54,291 bases of DNA from Rhodothermaceae bacterium (GCA_009841335.1 VXLY01000090.1:1-54291), one strand, 5' to 3'. Numbered from the stretch's first letter, positions 26,591 to 35,866 are shown. Numbers and translations: made by a program. Notes: generated from the letters alone by a model not told the origin.

Positions 26591-27301
26591 TTAGGTTTGG
26601 ACACGTATCAGACGCGTTGATAGATAAGCATGGATAGATAAACTAAGTACACTTAAACCCACAGCTACAAGCACTAATCTTATCAGTTGCGCCTCTCCAC
26701 CTACTTGTCCCAGCCTCGTGAATACGGCAAGTGGGATTGTTTGGGTTCGACCGGGTATGTTACCCGCAAAAACGATTGTTGCCCCAAATTCACCGACAGC
26801 CCGGGCAAAACCAAGCACGATACCGGCAATCACCCCTCTTGCGGCCAAGGGCAGTGTCACCCATCTAAACGCTGCCCAGCGTCCTCCCCCATATACGGAC
26901 ACCGCCTCTTCCCATTCCGGGTCAATTTGTTCTATAGCTACACGAAAAGTTTGCACGAGTAAAGGAAAAGCCATGATCCCGGCAGCCAGAGCTGCTCCCC
27001 AGGCCGTGAATGCCAGATCTATTCCCAAGAATTTATCGAGAATGCGCCCCCCTGCTCCGTTTGGTCCTAGGAATGTTAATAACAATAACCCGGTGACTAC
27101 AGGGGGAAGAACCAGGGGAAGTTGAACTAGGTTCTCAACTGCAAAAGTTATTGGAGACTTTCGCCGAGCAAGGTACCACGCAGTCAGGATCCCTGGGATC
27201 AGCATTAACGCAACTGCCGCCGCGGCAACACGGGCCGATAGTGCGATAATCGCCCATTCCTGTGGCAGGATAGACATGACGGGCTTAAGAATTAAATCCA
27301 A
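26591..27301 (-). CDS. modB: Molybdate ABC transporter permease
   Basis: A 236-residue inner-membrane permease with about five to six hydrophobic segments. The EAA loop that docks the ATPase is clear: GGGRWAAFRWVTLPLAARGVIAGIVLGFARAVGEFGATIVFAGN, ending in the molybdate/tungstate permease pattern EFGATI and NIPGRTQT. The N-terminal region (LPLVLPPVVTGLLLL) also fits ModB. The gene overlaps modA by 17 bases. No modC ATPase gene follows; the next gene is a TPM protein. The ATPase must therefore be encoded elsewhere or shared with another transporter. Confidence 0.92.
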   Translation of the reverse strand: MDLILKPVMSILPQEWAIIALSARVAAAAVALMLIPGILTAWYLARRKSPITFAVENLVQLPLVLPPVVTGLLLLTFLGPNGAGGRILDKFLGIDLAFTAWGAALAAGIMAFPLLVQTFRVAIEQIDPEWEEAVSVYGGGRWAAFRWVTLPLAARGVIAGIVLGFARAVGEFGATIVFAGNIPGRTQTIPLAVFTRLGQVGGEAQLIRLVLVAVGLSVLSLSIHAYLSTRLIRVQT

Positions 27302-28028
27302 ATTTTGTCCACAGTGCTAACTGCGTAGAATCTCCGACAAAAGCAACAAAAGCAGCAGCCATCTCTGGATATGCTGCATCTCTCAACGTAGTTGCCACAT
27401 ACCTGATATCCGGAATACAGGAACGCGGTAATTGAAACATTGGTCGCAATCCTCTTACCAATGCAGCATCGGAGTGATATACTACGGCAACCTCAGCTGC
27501 GCCGCTCGACACTGCTGTAAGTGCTCCTCGAACATCCAGTGTCGGGATCACTAAAGGTTCTACAACATCCCAAACCCCTGCACACTGCAATGTCTGTCTA
27601 CCATATACGCCAGCCGGTACATGCGAAGGATCAGCCATTGCAAGACGACGTACGTTTATAAGCTCTGAGAGGCTATCGATTGGATTTGCTGCATGCGGGC
27701 CAATAACGACCAGAGTATTCCCCGCAAAAGTAACCTCCGGCCCCCTAGTCAATGAATGTTCTCGCAGATACTCAATCCAGTCTGGACTCGCGGCCATGAA
27801 CACATCCGCAGGAGCTCCGTGTTGAATTTGCCTCGCAAGGAGTGAGGTCGGCCCAACATGTGTATAGACAGTTATTTCGGGGTACTGAGATTCAAACAAC
27901 ATGACCAATTCATTGAGGGCATCTGTGAGAGAGGCCGCTGCAAAGACAGTCACTGAGGCCTTGTGTGAATCAGAGCGTGTGCTACACCCTACGGCCAGAA
28001 ATACTGCGACCAGAAGCAGCCGCATCAC
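27285..28028 (-). CDS. modA: Molybdate ABC transporter substrate-binding lipoprotein
   Basis: A 247-residue binding protein. The signal RLLLVAVFLAVGC has a lipobox (AVGC), so it is probably membrane-anchored. The ModA signature is present: VTVFAAASLTDALNEL near residue 27, THVGPTSLLARQIQHGAPADVFMAAS, and later DPSHVPAGVYGRQTL and TLDVRGALTAVSSGAAEVAVVYHSDA. It binds molybdate or tungstate for uptake through ModB. It overlaps the zinc-ribbon/TPR gene by four bases and modB by 17, so all are likely translationally coupled. The moaA gene about 5 kb away suggests the same nutrient serves molybdenum cofactor synthesis. Confidence 0.92.
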   Translation of the reverse strand: MMRLLLVAVFLAVGCSTRSDSHKASVTVFAAASLTDALNELVMLFESQYPEITVYTHVGPTSLLARQIQHGAPADVFMAASPDWIEYLREHSLTRGPEVTFAGNTLVVIGPHAANPIDSLSELINVRRLAMADPSHVPAGVYGRQTLQCAGVWDVVEPLVIPTLDVRGALTAVSSGAAEVAVVYHSDAALVRGLRPMFQLPRSCIPDIRYVATTLRDAAYPEMAAAFVAFVGDSTQLALWTKFGFNS

Positions 28029-29029
28029 AAGCTGATCTGTTCACGGATAGAGGCTATCAATGCGGATGCGCGCTGATGGTGTACCGAAGTAGAATCAGGT
28101 GCCAAGGCGCGTACCCGTTCAAGCTGTTCAATTGCCTCATCCGTACGATTGATGCGTGCCAGCATCAATCCGTAATTAAAGTTGGCATTTAAGTGATCTG
28201 GATCAACTTCAAGTACCTTTTTTATTTCTGTGACCCCCAACATAGGGCTACCGGTATTCAGGTATGCTGTTGCCATATCTGTGCGTACGTCGAGATTGTC
28301 GGGATCTAACACAAGTGTTGCTTGATAGGCGTTAACGGCCGACACGGCGGCATTGCTGCGCTCAGTAGTCTGTGTCTCATTCGTCATCCACTCATAGTAC
28401 AGATCCCCTGCTGTTTTCCAATCTTCGGCAAGGCCGGTCTGTTCAGCTATGGCTGATTGAACATCGCCCGCCAAATCAAGTCGTCCTCCCTCTGCCAGGA
28501 CATACATTTTTTCACGCATTAGGAGAAGAGCAACGGCACTTGTATCGCTCATAATTGCCGCATCCAACTCAGCAATTCGATCCGCCAATCCACCGGACAG
28601 CGGAGTACGTAGAGAGATATCATCCGCAGGAGTTGTTGTGGGAAGCACAGGTTCAGGCGAAGATCCCCGCTTGCTGACTGTAGTTGCAACAAACAGTATA
28701 ATCACGAACAATACACCCAATCCGATAAGCACAAAAACCTGCTGACCAACGCCACGCTCAATGTTCGCCGGACGTTTTTTGGACTTCACCGGCTCCTCGC
28801 GGCGTTTAGTAACTACGCGTTGTAGCTTCTCTCCACATTGGGAGCAAAATTTAGAACCGGCCGGGCTTTTCCAGCCACAAGTATTACAGTAAGTACCCTC
28901 TGTAATACTCTTTCTGAGTACACTTTGAGCTTCTTCATGCGTCTCTTCCTCCACTGGCCATCCACATAGGCCACACCGCTCCTCATCTTTAATGAGTCGC
29001 GCCCCACACTCCGCACAAGTCTGCATCAT
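28025..29029 (-). CDS. Zinc-ribbon membrane protein with TPR domain
   Basis: A 334-residue protein with two N-terminal zinc ribbons: CAECG paired with CGLCG in the first 25 residues, then CNTCG paired with CSQCG around residues 50-70. A basic linker and one membrane segment (VFVLIGLGVLFVIILFVATTV) follow. The C-terminal half is helical with TPR features: ATLVLDPDNLDVRTDMATAYLNTG, KVLEVDPDHLNANFNYGLMLAR and RTDEAIEQLERVRALAPDS. The arrangement suggests ribbons in the cytoplasm and TPRs outside the membrane, perhaps as a scaffold. It overlaps both neighbours by four bases (HU upstream, modA downstream). No specific function is known to me. Confidence 0.75.
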   Translation of the reverse strand: MMQTCAECGARLIKDEERCGLCGWPVEEETHEEAQSVLRKSITEGTYCNTCGWKSPAGSKFCSQCGEKLQRVVTKRREEPVKSKKRPANIERGVGQQVFVLIGLGVLFVIILFVATTVSKRGSSPEPVLPTTTPADDISLRTPLSGGLADRIAELDAAIMSDTSAVALLLMREKMYVLAEGGRLDLAGDVQSAIAEQTGLAEDWKTAGDLYYEWMTNETQTTERSNAAVSAVNAYQATLVLDPDNLDVRTDMATAYLNTGSPMLGVTEIKKVLEVDPDHLNANFNYGLMLARINRTDEAIEQLERVRALAPDSTSVHHQRASALIASIREQISL

Positions 29030-29313
29030 TCACGGTTGCGGGTCATCACACGATCTTTGAATTCCCGCGAGGGCTTGAAGACAGGAACTTTCTTTGCTTC
29101 AACACGCATGATTTCTCCGGTTGCGAGATTGCGCGCGTTACGGGCAGCCCGCTCTTGGACTCGGAATGATCCAAAGCCCCGAATATCTACCGGTTCACCA
29201 TTGGACAGAGCTTCCTTGACCGTTTCTGTAAATCCAGACAATACGGCCTCGGTCTCCTGTTTGGATAGACCCGTTCCACGGGCAATTTCTTCAATCAGTT
29301 TGGTTTTGGTCAT
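29026..29313 (-). CDS. HU/IHF-family DNA-binding protein
   Basis: A 95-residue histone-like protein of the HU/IHF family that bends and compacts DNA. The N-terminal helices (TKTKLIEEIARGTGLSKQETEAVLSGFTETVKEAL) are followed by the conserved core VDIRGFGSFRVQERAARNARNLATGE. The DNA-intercalating arm carries the usual proline-rich hairpin region, and the C-terminus KVPVFKPSREFKDRV is diagnostic. Its length matches the family. It appears to be the first gene of the overlapping minus-strand chain down to 22439, and it is divergent from ppc across a 213-base spacer containing a perfect palindrome. Confidence 0.93.
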   Translation of the reverse strand: MTKTKLIEEIARGTGLSKQETEAVLSGFTETVKEALSNGEPVDIRGFGSFRVQERAARNARNLATGEIMRVEAKKVPVFKPSREFKDRVMTRNRE

Positions 29314-29410
29314 GAAACTATTAGTATGAACGATGATGCGAGTAAGTGGGTTGAACCCCCGTCTCTTCCAAGCCTACAACAAGTTTGACGCATAATATAC
29401 ATAATTGTGC

Positions 29411-29424
29411 CCACTCCGGAGTGG
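29411..29424. promoter_or_regulatory. Perfect 14-base palindrome between HU and ppc genes
   Basis: CCACTCCGGAGTGG is a perfect inverted repeat with no spacer, in the 213-base region between the divergent HU and ppc genes. It could be an operator for a dimeric repressor or activator serving either gene. No T-run makes it a terminator. Evidence is symmetry and position only. Confidence 0.3.
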
Positions 29425-29526
29425 TGGAGTTTTTAAGAGGTAGACAGGCATCCTCTAACTGTGCCACGAAGTGTGAATTGGCGAGTATACCTCCCCCAAA
29501 ATTCGGTTCACTGAAGTTCAAGCATA

Positions 29527-32277
29527 ATGAGTTCCTGGCAGGAATTACGATTTGAGGCGCAAGGAACAGGCATTTCTGTTCCCCTGAGTGAGCAGATTAA
29601 TCTCCTGGGCGGCATGCTGGGCCATGTAATTCAAACACAGGCCAGCCCGGAGATGCTGGACATGGTTGAAAAGTTGCGCCATTTGGCGAAGCAAGCTATC
29701 TCAGAGCAGGATATCGTTCTTCGTCGTGAAGCAATAGCACAAATCAAAGAGCTGAAGCTTCAGGATATTGAATGGCTGCTGCGCGCATTTACAACGTTCT
29801 TTTACTTGGTTAATCAGAGTGAGCAACAGGAGATCATTCGGATCAACCGTGAGCGTGCACGACTACTCCCTGAAATGGGACGGGCAGATTCGATTGACGA
29901 GGCCGTGGGGATGCTGCATAGAGCAAATTACCCCTTGGAGGAGGTCATTAAGCTGGTAGCACGGCTTGATATCCAACCCACGCTGACCGCACACCCGACG
30001 GAGGCGCGCCGCCGAACAATCTTGTACAAGCAGGAACATCTGGCATCACTTATCGACAAGCTTCGGCACAGCAATCCGACTCCCGAAGAACGAAATGCTC
30101 TGCTCTACAAAATACAGAACCAGGTCGGTCTCCTAGTTGCTTCTGACAAGGTTCGCGCAAGCAAGCCGACAGTGATTGATGAGGTGGCAAACGGACTGCA
30201 TTATCTACGGAACGCAATCTGGGAAGCAATTCCACGTATTCATATCGACGTGACCAACGCGATAAAGCACCACTACGGTGAACATGTGGAGGTGCCGATC
30301 TTCCTGCAGTTTCGGTCATGGATCGGAGGTGACAGGGATGGCAACCCAAATGTTACATCTGCGATTACGCGAAAAACCTTTTCAATGCATCGTAGAGCCG
30401 TGCTATCCCGCTATCTGAACGATGTTCGTGAGCTGCGACGGGATCTCAGTATTTCTGAATTGCACTTGGCAGTCTCTGATACACTGCACGAGTCTATCCA
30501 GATAGACGAGGTAGAAGTGACGCTGGCTGCTCATGAAAATCGTCTTTACATCCGGGAACCGTTCCGCCGGAAGCTCAGCTTTATGATGCAACGCATTGAG
30601 TTAGCGAGAGACGGGGATGATATTGTTTACGATAGTGACCGATTTCTTGCAGACTTGAAAATCCTTGCAGATACCCTTGAGGAAAACGGATATGAAGATC
30701 TGGTCGTTCATGGACGCCTTAGCAAGATTCTCTTGCAGGCGCAGGTCTTCGGATTTCATATGGCTGCGCTGGATATCCGACAGCACAGCCGAATCCATAC
30801 TCATGCAGTAGATACTCTATTCAGGGTTAGCCGGGTCTGTGAAAATTACTCGGCTATGACAGAAGAGGCTAAGCTGGGGCTATTATCAGAAGAGCTTAGT
30901 AATCCCAGGCCTCTCCTGCCGCGAGGCATTCAGGTTGACGAAGATCTACATGAGGTGCTCAACACTTTTGTCGTAATCCGGGATGTTATAAAATCATCAC
31001 CTCGTGCACTGGGGAGTTATGTGGTCAGTATGACCCACGCCGTGAGTCATATTTTGGAAGTCCTGTTACTGGCAAAAGAAGTTGGCCTTTGGCATACAGA
31101 GGGGGAGGACGTTTATTTTCCTATTGATGTCGTGCCGCTTTTTGAAACGATAGAGGATCTGGATCTTGCGGGAGTCCTGTTGACCAAACTGTTTGAACAT
31201 CCAATCTACCGCCAGCATCTTGCGCACCGGGACAATATGCAGGAAATCATGCTTGGCTATTCCGACAGCAACAAAGATGGCGGCTACTGGATGGCGAACT
31301 GGGCACTGCATAAAGCACAGAAAAGCATTGGTAACATCTGCAAGGATTTTGGGGTTGACCTGCGGCTGTTTCACGGACGCGGAGGAACAGTCGGTCGTGG
31401 TGGAGGCCGCGCCGGTCAGGCAATCATTGCGATGCCGCGAATCATACATAATGGTCGGATCCGGTTCACTGAACAAGGTGAAGTAATTTCTTTCAGGTAC
31501 GCCCTGCCTGCAATAGCCCACCGCCACTTGGAACAGATTGTGAGGGCTGTGCTGATTGCCCCGCTTCGTGCAGCAGATGAAGCAGGGAATGCTGAAATCA
31601 TGGAGCGGCTCTCAGCTGCTTCAATGAAGAGCTATCGAGAACTCATAGACGATCCTGACTTCTGGGCATGGTATGTCTCCTGTACGCCGATTGAGCAGAT
31701 CAGTCGGTTACCCATTGCTTCGCGGCCTGTCTCTCGCGGCTCGGTAAACATGGTGGATTTTGACGATTTAAGGGCGATTCCGTGGGGATTCGCCTGGACA
31801 CAAACACGTTACATCGTACCGGGATGGTATGGAGCCGGGGACGGGCTTACAGCACTTGTTCGAGATCACGCACCTATCCTGAAGCAAATGTATGAGGAAT
31901 GGCCCTTCTTTCAGGCAGTGCTGGACAGTGCTCAACTCGAGATGGCGCGCGCTAGGCTGGATATCGCATCAGAATATGTTGCATTAGCCGCTGACCCTAA
32001 AGTTGGAAAACGTATCCATGATCAGATTGTGGAGGACTTCAAGAAGGGTGAAGCAGTGATCCTGGAGATTACTGGATCCGAGCGACTCTATGGACATGTA
32101 CCCGTTTTCAGAAAATCCGTAGAGCTTCGCAATCCCTACTCCGATATATTGAATCTCTTACAGATTGAGCTTATCAGACGAAGCCGTAATAAGCTGGAAG
32201 CGGACGAAAAGCGGTTGGCGCGTGCATTGCTTCTGAGCGTCAATGGAGTTGCCGCAGCAATGCAGAGCACAGGATGA
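29527..32277 (+). CDS. ppc: Phosphoenolpyruvate carboxylase
   Basis: A 916-residue enzyme that carboxylates phosphoenolpyruvate with bicarbonate to oxaloacetate, replenishing the TCA cycle. The catalytic His is in TAHPTEARRR (His156). Downstream are FRSWIGGDRDGNPNVT, the catalytic GYSDSNKDGGY (Lys583), the active-site loop FHGRGGTVGRGGG, and the C-terminal QSTG (canonical QNTG) that completes the active site. The length is typical for bacterial PEPC. It ends five bases before the convergent EEP-family gene. It is probably cytoplasmic and allosterically regulated, as in other bacteria. Confidence 0.97.
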   Translation: MSSWQELRFEAQGTGISVPLSEQINLLGGMLGHVIQTQASPEMLDMVEKLRHLAKQAISEQDIVLRREAIAQIKELKLQDIEWLLRAFTTFFYLVNQSEQQEIIRINRERARLLPEMGRADSIDEAVGMLHRANYPLEEVIKLVARLDIQPTLTAHPTEARRRTILYKQEHLASLIDKLRHSNPTPEERNALLYKIQNQVGLLVASDKVRASKPTVIDEVANGLHYLRNAIWEAIPRIHIDVTNAIKHHYGEHVEVPIFLQFRSWIGGDRDGNPNVTSAITRKTFSMHRRAVLSRYLNDVRELRRDLSISELHLAVSDTLHESIQIDEVEVTLAAHENRLYIREPFRRKLSFMMQRIELARDGDDIVYDSDRFLADLKILADTLEENGYEDLVVHGRLSKILLQAQVFGFHMAALDIRQHSRIHTHAVDTLFRVSRVCENYSAMTEEAKLGLLSEELSNPRPLLPRGIQVDEDLHEVLNTFVVIRDVIKSSPRALGSYVVSMTHAVSHILEVLLLAKEVGLWHTEGEDVYFPIDVVPLFETIEDLDLAGVLLTKLFEHPIYRQHLAHRDNMQEIMLGYSDSNKDGGYWMANWALHKAQKSIGNICKDFGVDLRLFHGRGGTVGRGGGRAGQAIIAMPRIIHNGRIRFTEQGEVISFRYALPAIAHRHLEQIVRAVLIAPLRAADEAGNAEIMERLSAASMKSYRELIDDPDFWAWYVSCTPIEQISRLPIASRPVSRGSVNMVDFDDLRAIPWGFAWTQTRYIVPGWYGAGDGLTALVRDHAPILKQMYEEWPFFQAVLDSAQLEMARARLDIASEYVALAADPKVGKRIHDQIVEDFKKGEAVILEITGSERLYGHVPVFRKSVELRNPYSDILNLLQIELIRRSRNKLEADEKRLARALLLSVNGVAAAMQSTG

Positions 32278-32281
32278 CCGC

Positions 32282-33106
32282 TTATTGATTCAATCGAATG
32301 CTGACTTTTACAGGCAAGTGATCTGACACGTATCTGCCCTCACTCACGGCTACGACGGCTTCATAGCTCAGTACAACCCAGCCGGACGATACAAATACAT
32401 AATCAATTCGCCTTTGAGGTAGAGTTTCTCTTTCAAGAAACCCGCTGAATGTACCTACCGGCCCTTCGGGCGGATTGTTACTGACTGTTCGCGCATCCTG
32501 TATCGGATCCGCTGTCAGTGTTGCATAAACTTCAGTTTCCGGGGTTGTATTGAAGTCTCCAAGCATCAATACTGGTGCATCTTCGGTGAATATCCGCGTA
32601 CGACTGGAGAGAAGCTTCGCGCTCTCCAACCGCGCCTGGTTGCCGCGGTGATCAAAGTGCGTATTGATCACCCAAAAACGATCGCCTGTTTCTCGCACAC
32701 TCAGATAAGCCGCAGTGGCTATCCTGGGGAGTGCCGCATCCCAGCCCCGGCTACCCGGTACATCGGGAGTTTCCGAGAGCCAGAAGGTGACTGTATCCAG
32801 CAATTCGAAAACCTCAGCCTTATAAAAGATGGGGGCAAATTCACCTGCTTCCTTACCGTCGTCTCTTCCTACTCCAACCCATTCATAGCCGGAAAGCTGG
32901 GTTGCCAGTTGATCCACCTGGTGGACAAGGGCTTCCTGCACACCGACAAGGTCAACCTTGGCCATCTCGTTTGCCACCCATTCCGCCCGATGTGGCCACG
33001 CACTGGGACCGTCATCGGGATTATCATAGCGAACATTGAAGGACATGGCCGTAAAGTCTATCGAGGTAGTCTGCAACACAAATGTCAAAACAATCAGGCC
33101 GAACAT
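32282..33106 (-). CDS. Secreted endonuclease/exonuclease/phosphatase family hydrolase
   Basis: A 274-residue EEP-fold metal-dependent phosphoesterase. A short hydrophobic N-terminus (MFGLIVLTFVLQ) suggests export. The core motifs are FNVRYDNPDDG, DLVGVQEAL (metal-binding Glu), INTHFDHRG, LMLGDFNTTPE (catalytic Asp and Asn), RIDYVFVSS and SDHLPVKVSI (catalytic His). Members cleave phosphodiester bonds in nucleic acids, sphingomyelin or inositides, and the substrate cannot be told from sequence. It starts two bases after the moaA stop, so the two are co-transcribed, but no functional link is obvious. Confidence 0.87.
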   Translation of the reverse strand: MFGLIVLTFVLQTTSIDFTAMSFNVRYDNPDDGPSAWPHRAEWVANEMAKVDLVGVQEALVHQVDQLATQLSGYEWVGVGRDDGKEAGEFAPIFYKAEVFELLDTVTFWLSETPDVPGSRGWDAALPRIATAAYLSVRETGDRFWVINTHFDHRGNQARLESAKLLSSRTRIFTEDAPVLMLGDFNTTPETEVYATLTADPIQDARTVSNNPPEGPVGTFSGFLERETLPQRRIDYVFVSSGWVVLSYEAVVAVSEGRYVSDHLPVKVSIRLNQ

Positions 33107-33108
33107 GG

Positions 33109-34206
33109 CTACCCACCTATCGTGATCATTGGACGGTTCTTGGACGCTGCGATTGCATGCATGCCTGCATGTCGGGCATGTTTACCGCCTACCGCATTAC
33201 TTATCAACTCGAGCAGTTTTTGGTCGCTAGCACCATTCCGCATTGCATTTCGCAGGCTGACTTCGGCCCGTCCAAACAGACAAACTTTCAGATTACCGTC
33301 AGCAGTGATTCGAAGGCGATCGCAACCTTCGCAAAAGTCTTCGGTCATAGACGTAATAAAACCTACCCGGCCACAAAAGCCGGGCACGCCATACAGCTTT
33401 GCAGTTGACTCAGGGCCGCATGCAATTGGTTCAAGCGGATACACATGTCGGATGATTCGGAGCATTTCCTCATATGGGACCAGCTTCTCCCCACTCCACC
33501 GGTTGTCGTCAAAGGGCATAAATTCTATGAACCGGACTTCAATTGACTTATCACGCGTGAGGCCAACAAAGTCCACCAATTCATCTTCATTCACATCCCG
33601 CATCACAACACAGTTGATTTTTACGGGGTCATATCCAGACTCGAGCATTGCATCAATTGCTTCCAACACGAGTCCAAGCCCATCTCGTCGTGTGATCGCC
33701 TCAAACCGGTCAGGTCGCAGTGTATCCAGGCTCAGGTTTATCAGGTTGAGCCCTGCCGCCTGAAGCTTGGAGAGCTTGCGCTTTATCAACAGGCCGTTCG
33801 TGGTAATAGCAAGTGTTTTAAGGCCCTGTAAAGAAGACAGTGCTTCAACAATTTTCTCTATTCCCGGCCTCAGTAGTGGCTCTCCGCCAGTCAGACGAAT
33901 CTTGGTTACTCCCTGTCCGACGAAGAGTCGCGCCAGACGGATGATTTCATCGCTTGTTAGCAATTGATCTGTTGGGGTCCAATCGAGTTCTCCTTCCGGC
34001 ATGCAGTAGCTGCATCGCAAATTGCAATGCTCAACCAATGAAATCCTGAGATACTTGTGCACCCTCCCAAAGCTGTCAGACAAGACGTGTGCGCTGCTTT
34101 TGGCTGGCGCGTACGTAAGCGAGAAATCATTGGGCGCCTGTGATACAGATGCCGTTCTGGAATCCAGTTTTTCAGCCTCCGCGAGAAGCTCGAGTTCATA
34201 CATCAT
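33109..34206 (-). CDS. moaA: GTP 3',8-cyclase, molybdenum cofactor biosynthesis
   Basis: A 365-residue radical-SAM enzyme that converts GTP to 3',8-cyclo-7,8-dihydro-GTP in the first step of molybdenum cofactor synthesis. The N-terminal cluster motif is CNLRCSYC (Cys61, 65, 68) after the DSFGRVHKYLRISL strand. The C-terminal second Fe-S site reads GFITSMTEDFCEGCDRLRITADGNLKVC, and the protein ends in the functional Gly-Gly tail (ITIGG). The N-terminus is about 40 residues longer than usual, so an internal start is possible. Other moa/moe genes are not in the window. It fits the modAB genes at 26.6-28.0 kb. Confidence 0.93.
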   Translation of the reverse strand: MMYELELLAEAEKLDSRTASVSQAPNDFSLTYAPAKSSAHVLSDSFGRVHKYLRISLVEHCNLRCSYCMPEGELDWTPTDQLLTSDEIIRLARLFVGQGVTKIRLTGGEPLLRPGIEKIVEALSSLQGLKTLAITTNGLLIKRKLSKLQAAGLNLINLSLDTLRPDRFEAITRRDGLGLVLEAIDAMLESGYDPVKINCVVMRDVNEDELVDFVGLTRDKSIEVRFIEFMPFDDNRWSGEKLVPYEEMLRIIRHVYPLEPIACGPESTAKLYGVPGFCGRVGFITSMTEDFCEGCDRLRITADGNLKVCLFGRAEVSLRNAMRNGASDQKLLELISNAVGGKHARHAGMHAIAASKNRPMITIGG

Positions 34207-34347
34207 TACACACCGACCAACATGCCTTCATTACCTTAAGCGCACCATCACTTAAAGAATAAGCCAGAATGCGAGAGATTCCGAACGGATAAATTAAGAT
34301 TAGAATTTACTCTAAACAGGGGCTGTTAGTTCATCGGAGTGAACAAG

Positions 34348-34518
34348 TTAATCCAAGTTTGCACTTGACTCGTCCACGCGTGTTGGCAACCGATTTACCC
34401 ACGGAGCACGGTGGAAAATGAAAGTAGGATCCCGGCCCTTTGCATTATCTTTTTCAAGAACCTGAGGCCTCAATCGAGACAATCGTGTGATTCGCATAAT
34501 CTCCCCTTGACTGATCAT
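34348..34518 (-). pseudogene. Remnant of AbiEii-type nucleotidyltransferase toxin
   Basis: Just four bases after the AbiEi-like gene a frame opens at 34518 reading MISQGEIMRITRLSRLRPQV and then LEKD. This matches the start of AbiEii-like toxins, which typically begin with an IxRxxEIxR-type helix and a VLEKDYVLGWLL segment. After LEKD the similarity is lost and the frame ends 56 codons in, so the nucleotidyltransferase active site is missing. It appears to be a truncated toxin next to its broken antitoxin. The remaining bases up to moaA (34207-34347) hold nothing I recognise. Confidence 0.6.
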
Positions 34519-34521
34519 TTG

Positions 34522-35319
34522 CTATTGCAATTCACTTTCCCTGGGAATCCAAAGACGCCATCTTGTGACGAGCCGGGGACTTGGCATAGTTGGTTCAAGC
34601 TTTGCATTTCCTTTCGTCATCCTTTGCCTACAAGCATCAATGAGGTAGGTACTGTCTGATTCGCGTTCTGCCAGGAACCCCAAGCGTTTAAATATGGCGC
34701 CATTTCCAAGACGCTCCGCATAGGAAATCAGTTTCTCATCATTCCTGCACTCGTGACGTAAATACTCAGCAAAGCAATCCATCACATGATGAATCCCACC
34801 CCCAAATGCAGGCTCATCCAGAAGGTCCAAAATGGTCCGATGAAGATCTGAGATGGCAATCTTCATGTTTTCATGCCACACGTATTCAAGACCAAAAATC
34901 TTATCTGGATGAATATATTTTAAGGTATACGGAAGACCCAATCGTTTCTGATACTTTAATCGCACAGGTCGCCCCGTAATCACGACCGTGTCGAGGAAAA
35001 TTTGTTCTGTGAGATCCCAGTATACTGTGGCCGTTTTACCACCGACATATGCTGGGTTGAATAATGCTGATACGATTATCCAAGGATCATCCAATACTTG
35101 TTCGGCCTCAATACAGTCAAGACTGGCAGCTGCATAGATTCCTCGACCGGCACGACGTAGCCAACCCTACCTACTCCATCGGAAAAGCAACTTGGAAGCA
35201 GTCGACCGATCAACATTAAGAGACCGCTCAACATCATCGGTGCAAACTATATCGCCTGTAGCCTGCAATACAGTAGCCAGTTTGATTCGCCCCTTGGGCA
35301 GGCTTATATGCTTATTCAT
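34522..35319 (-). pseudogene. AbiEi-like antitoxin gene with in-frame amber codon
   Basis: From the ATG at 35319 the frame encodes a winged-helix segment (DDVERSLNVDRSTASKLLFRWSR), then a TAG at 35169-35167, then continues in the same frame as GWLRRAGRGIY and, further on, DDPWIIVSALFNPAYVGGK to IPRESELQ. Type IV AbiEi-family antitoxins read RWxxQGWLRRxxRGxY here, so TAG replaces a CAG Gln codon. About 265 codons make up the full gene, close to family length. AbiEi represses its own operon and neutralises AbiEii. The partner lies four bases downstream and is truncated, so the toxin-antitoxin pair is dead. A fragment could still restart after the stop. Confidence 0.82.
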
Positions 35320-35330
35320 ATCATATGATA
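35319..35330. promoter_or_regulatory. Perfect palindrome at the AbiEi-like start codon
   Basis: TATCATATGATA is a perfect 12-base inverted repeat touching the start codon of the AbiEi-like pseudogene. Nearby, ATGCA repeats and GTATAGTATAC on the minus strand add further symmetry. AbiEi-type antitoxins repress by binding inverted repeats upstream of their gene, so this is a plausible old operator. Confidence 0.35.
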
Positions 35331-35866
35331 GTATAATGCATTTGCATAAAATCGGTATAAACTTGAAATAATGCGAATTCAGTATACTATACTCAATTAA
35401 TTTGTCTCCGGTTCTTATAAGTACTGAGGCTGAACAAAGAGCGAGTACCTGAGCAAGATCACTGATGTCACGTGAATCGACACCATACACTACAGTACTT
35501 CGAGACCAAAGCACACGAACGCAGATTGATTCGCATTCAAGTTGCTTCGGCAAAAGCCGATCCCGGCGTTCTTGTATGGCTATTCGAAGCACGTAGCCTC
35601 TCGAACTTCGCCAGTTGTGGCCCCCTACTACACAAATTCCCAAATTGAAATTATGGAGATATGAATCTGAGGTTGTATCAATCTAGCGCTGCCTTCCATC
35701 CGTACAAAAAGACCTCATTGTTCGGTATTTCGTACGGGCACAATGCAGTACGAGGCAGATAGACACATGGAGGTCGGAAATACTAAACCGACTATGTCGG
35801 TACGGATCAAGCTAGCCGCATTAGGAGTTCACGTCGCATGGTTAATAGATATCGGAGGAGGGAAAA
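35331..35866. other. Intergenic region between abiE remnant and CBASS
   Basis: About 535 bases without a gene I can support. A minus-strand open frame extends upstream of the AbiEi start to 35643, but the added part has no recognisable features. The region should hold the promoter of the CBASS operon. A strong ribosome binding site GGAGGAGGG lies at 35854-35862, directly before the CD-NTase ATG at 35867. Confidence 0.5.

Noticed and set aside
29330-29380. tRNA-like GGGTTGAACCC element near the HU gene
   Set aside because: The T-arm-like sequence lacks a pairing 3' side, and no acceptor or anticodon arm can be drawn on either strand.
35320-35643. Upstream extension of the AbiEi-like frame to 35643
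   Set aside because: Homology to AbiEi begins at the Met at 35319; the extra residues have no recognisable features.
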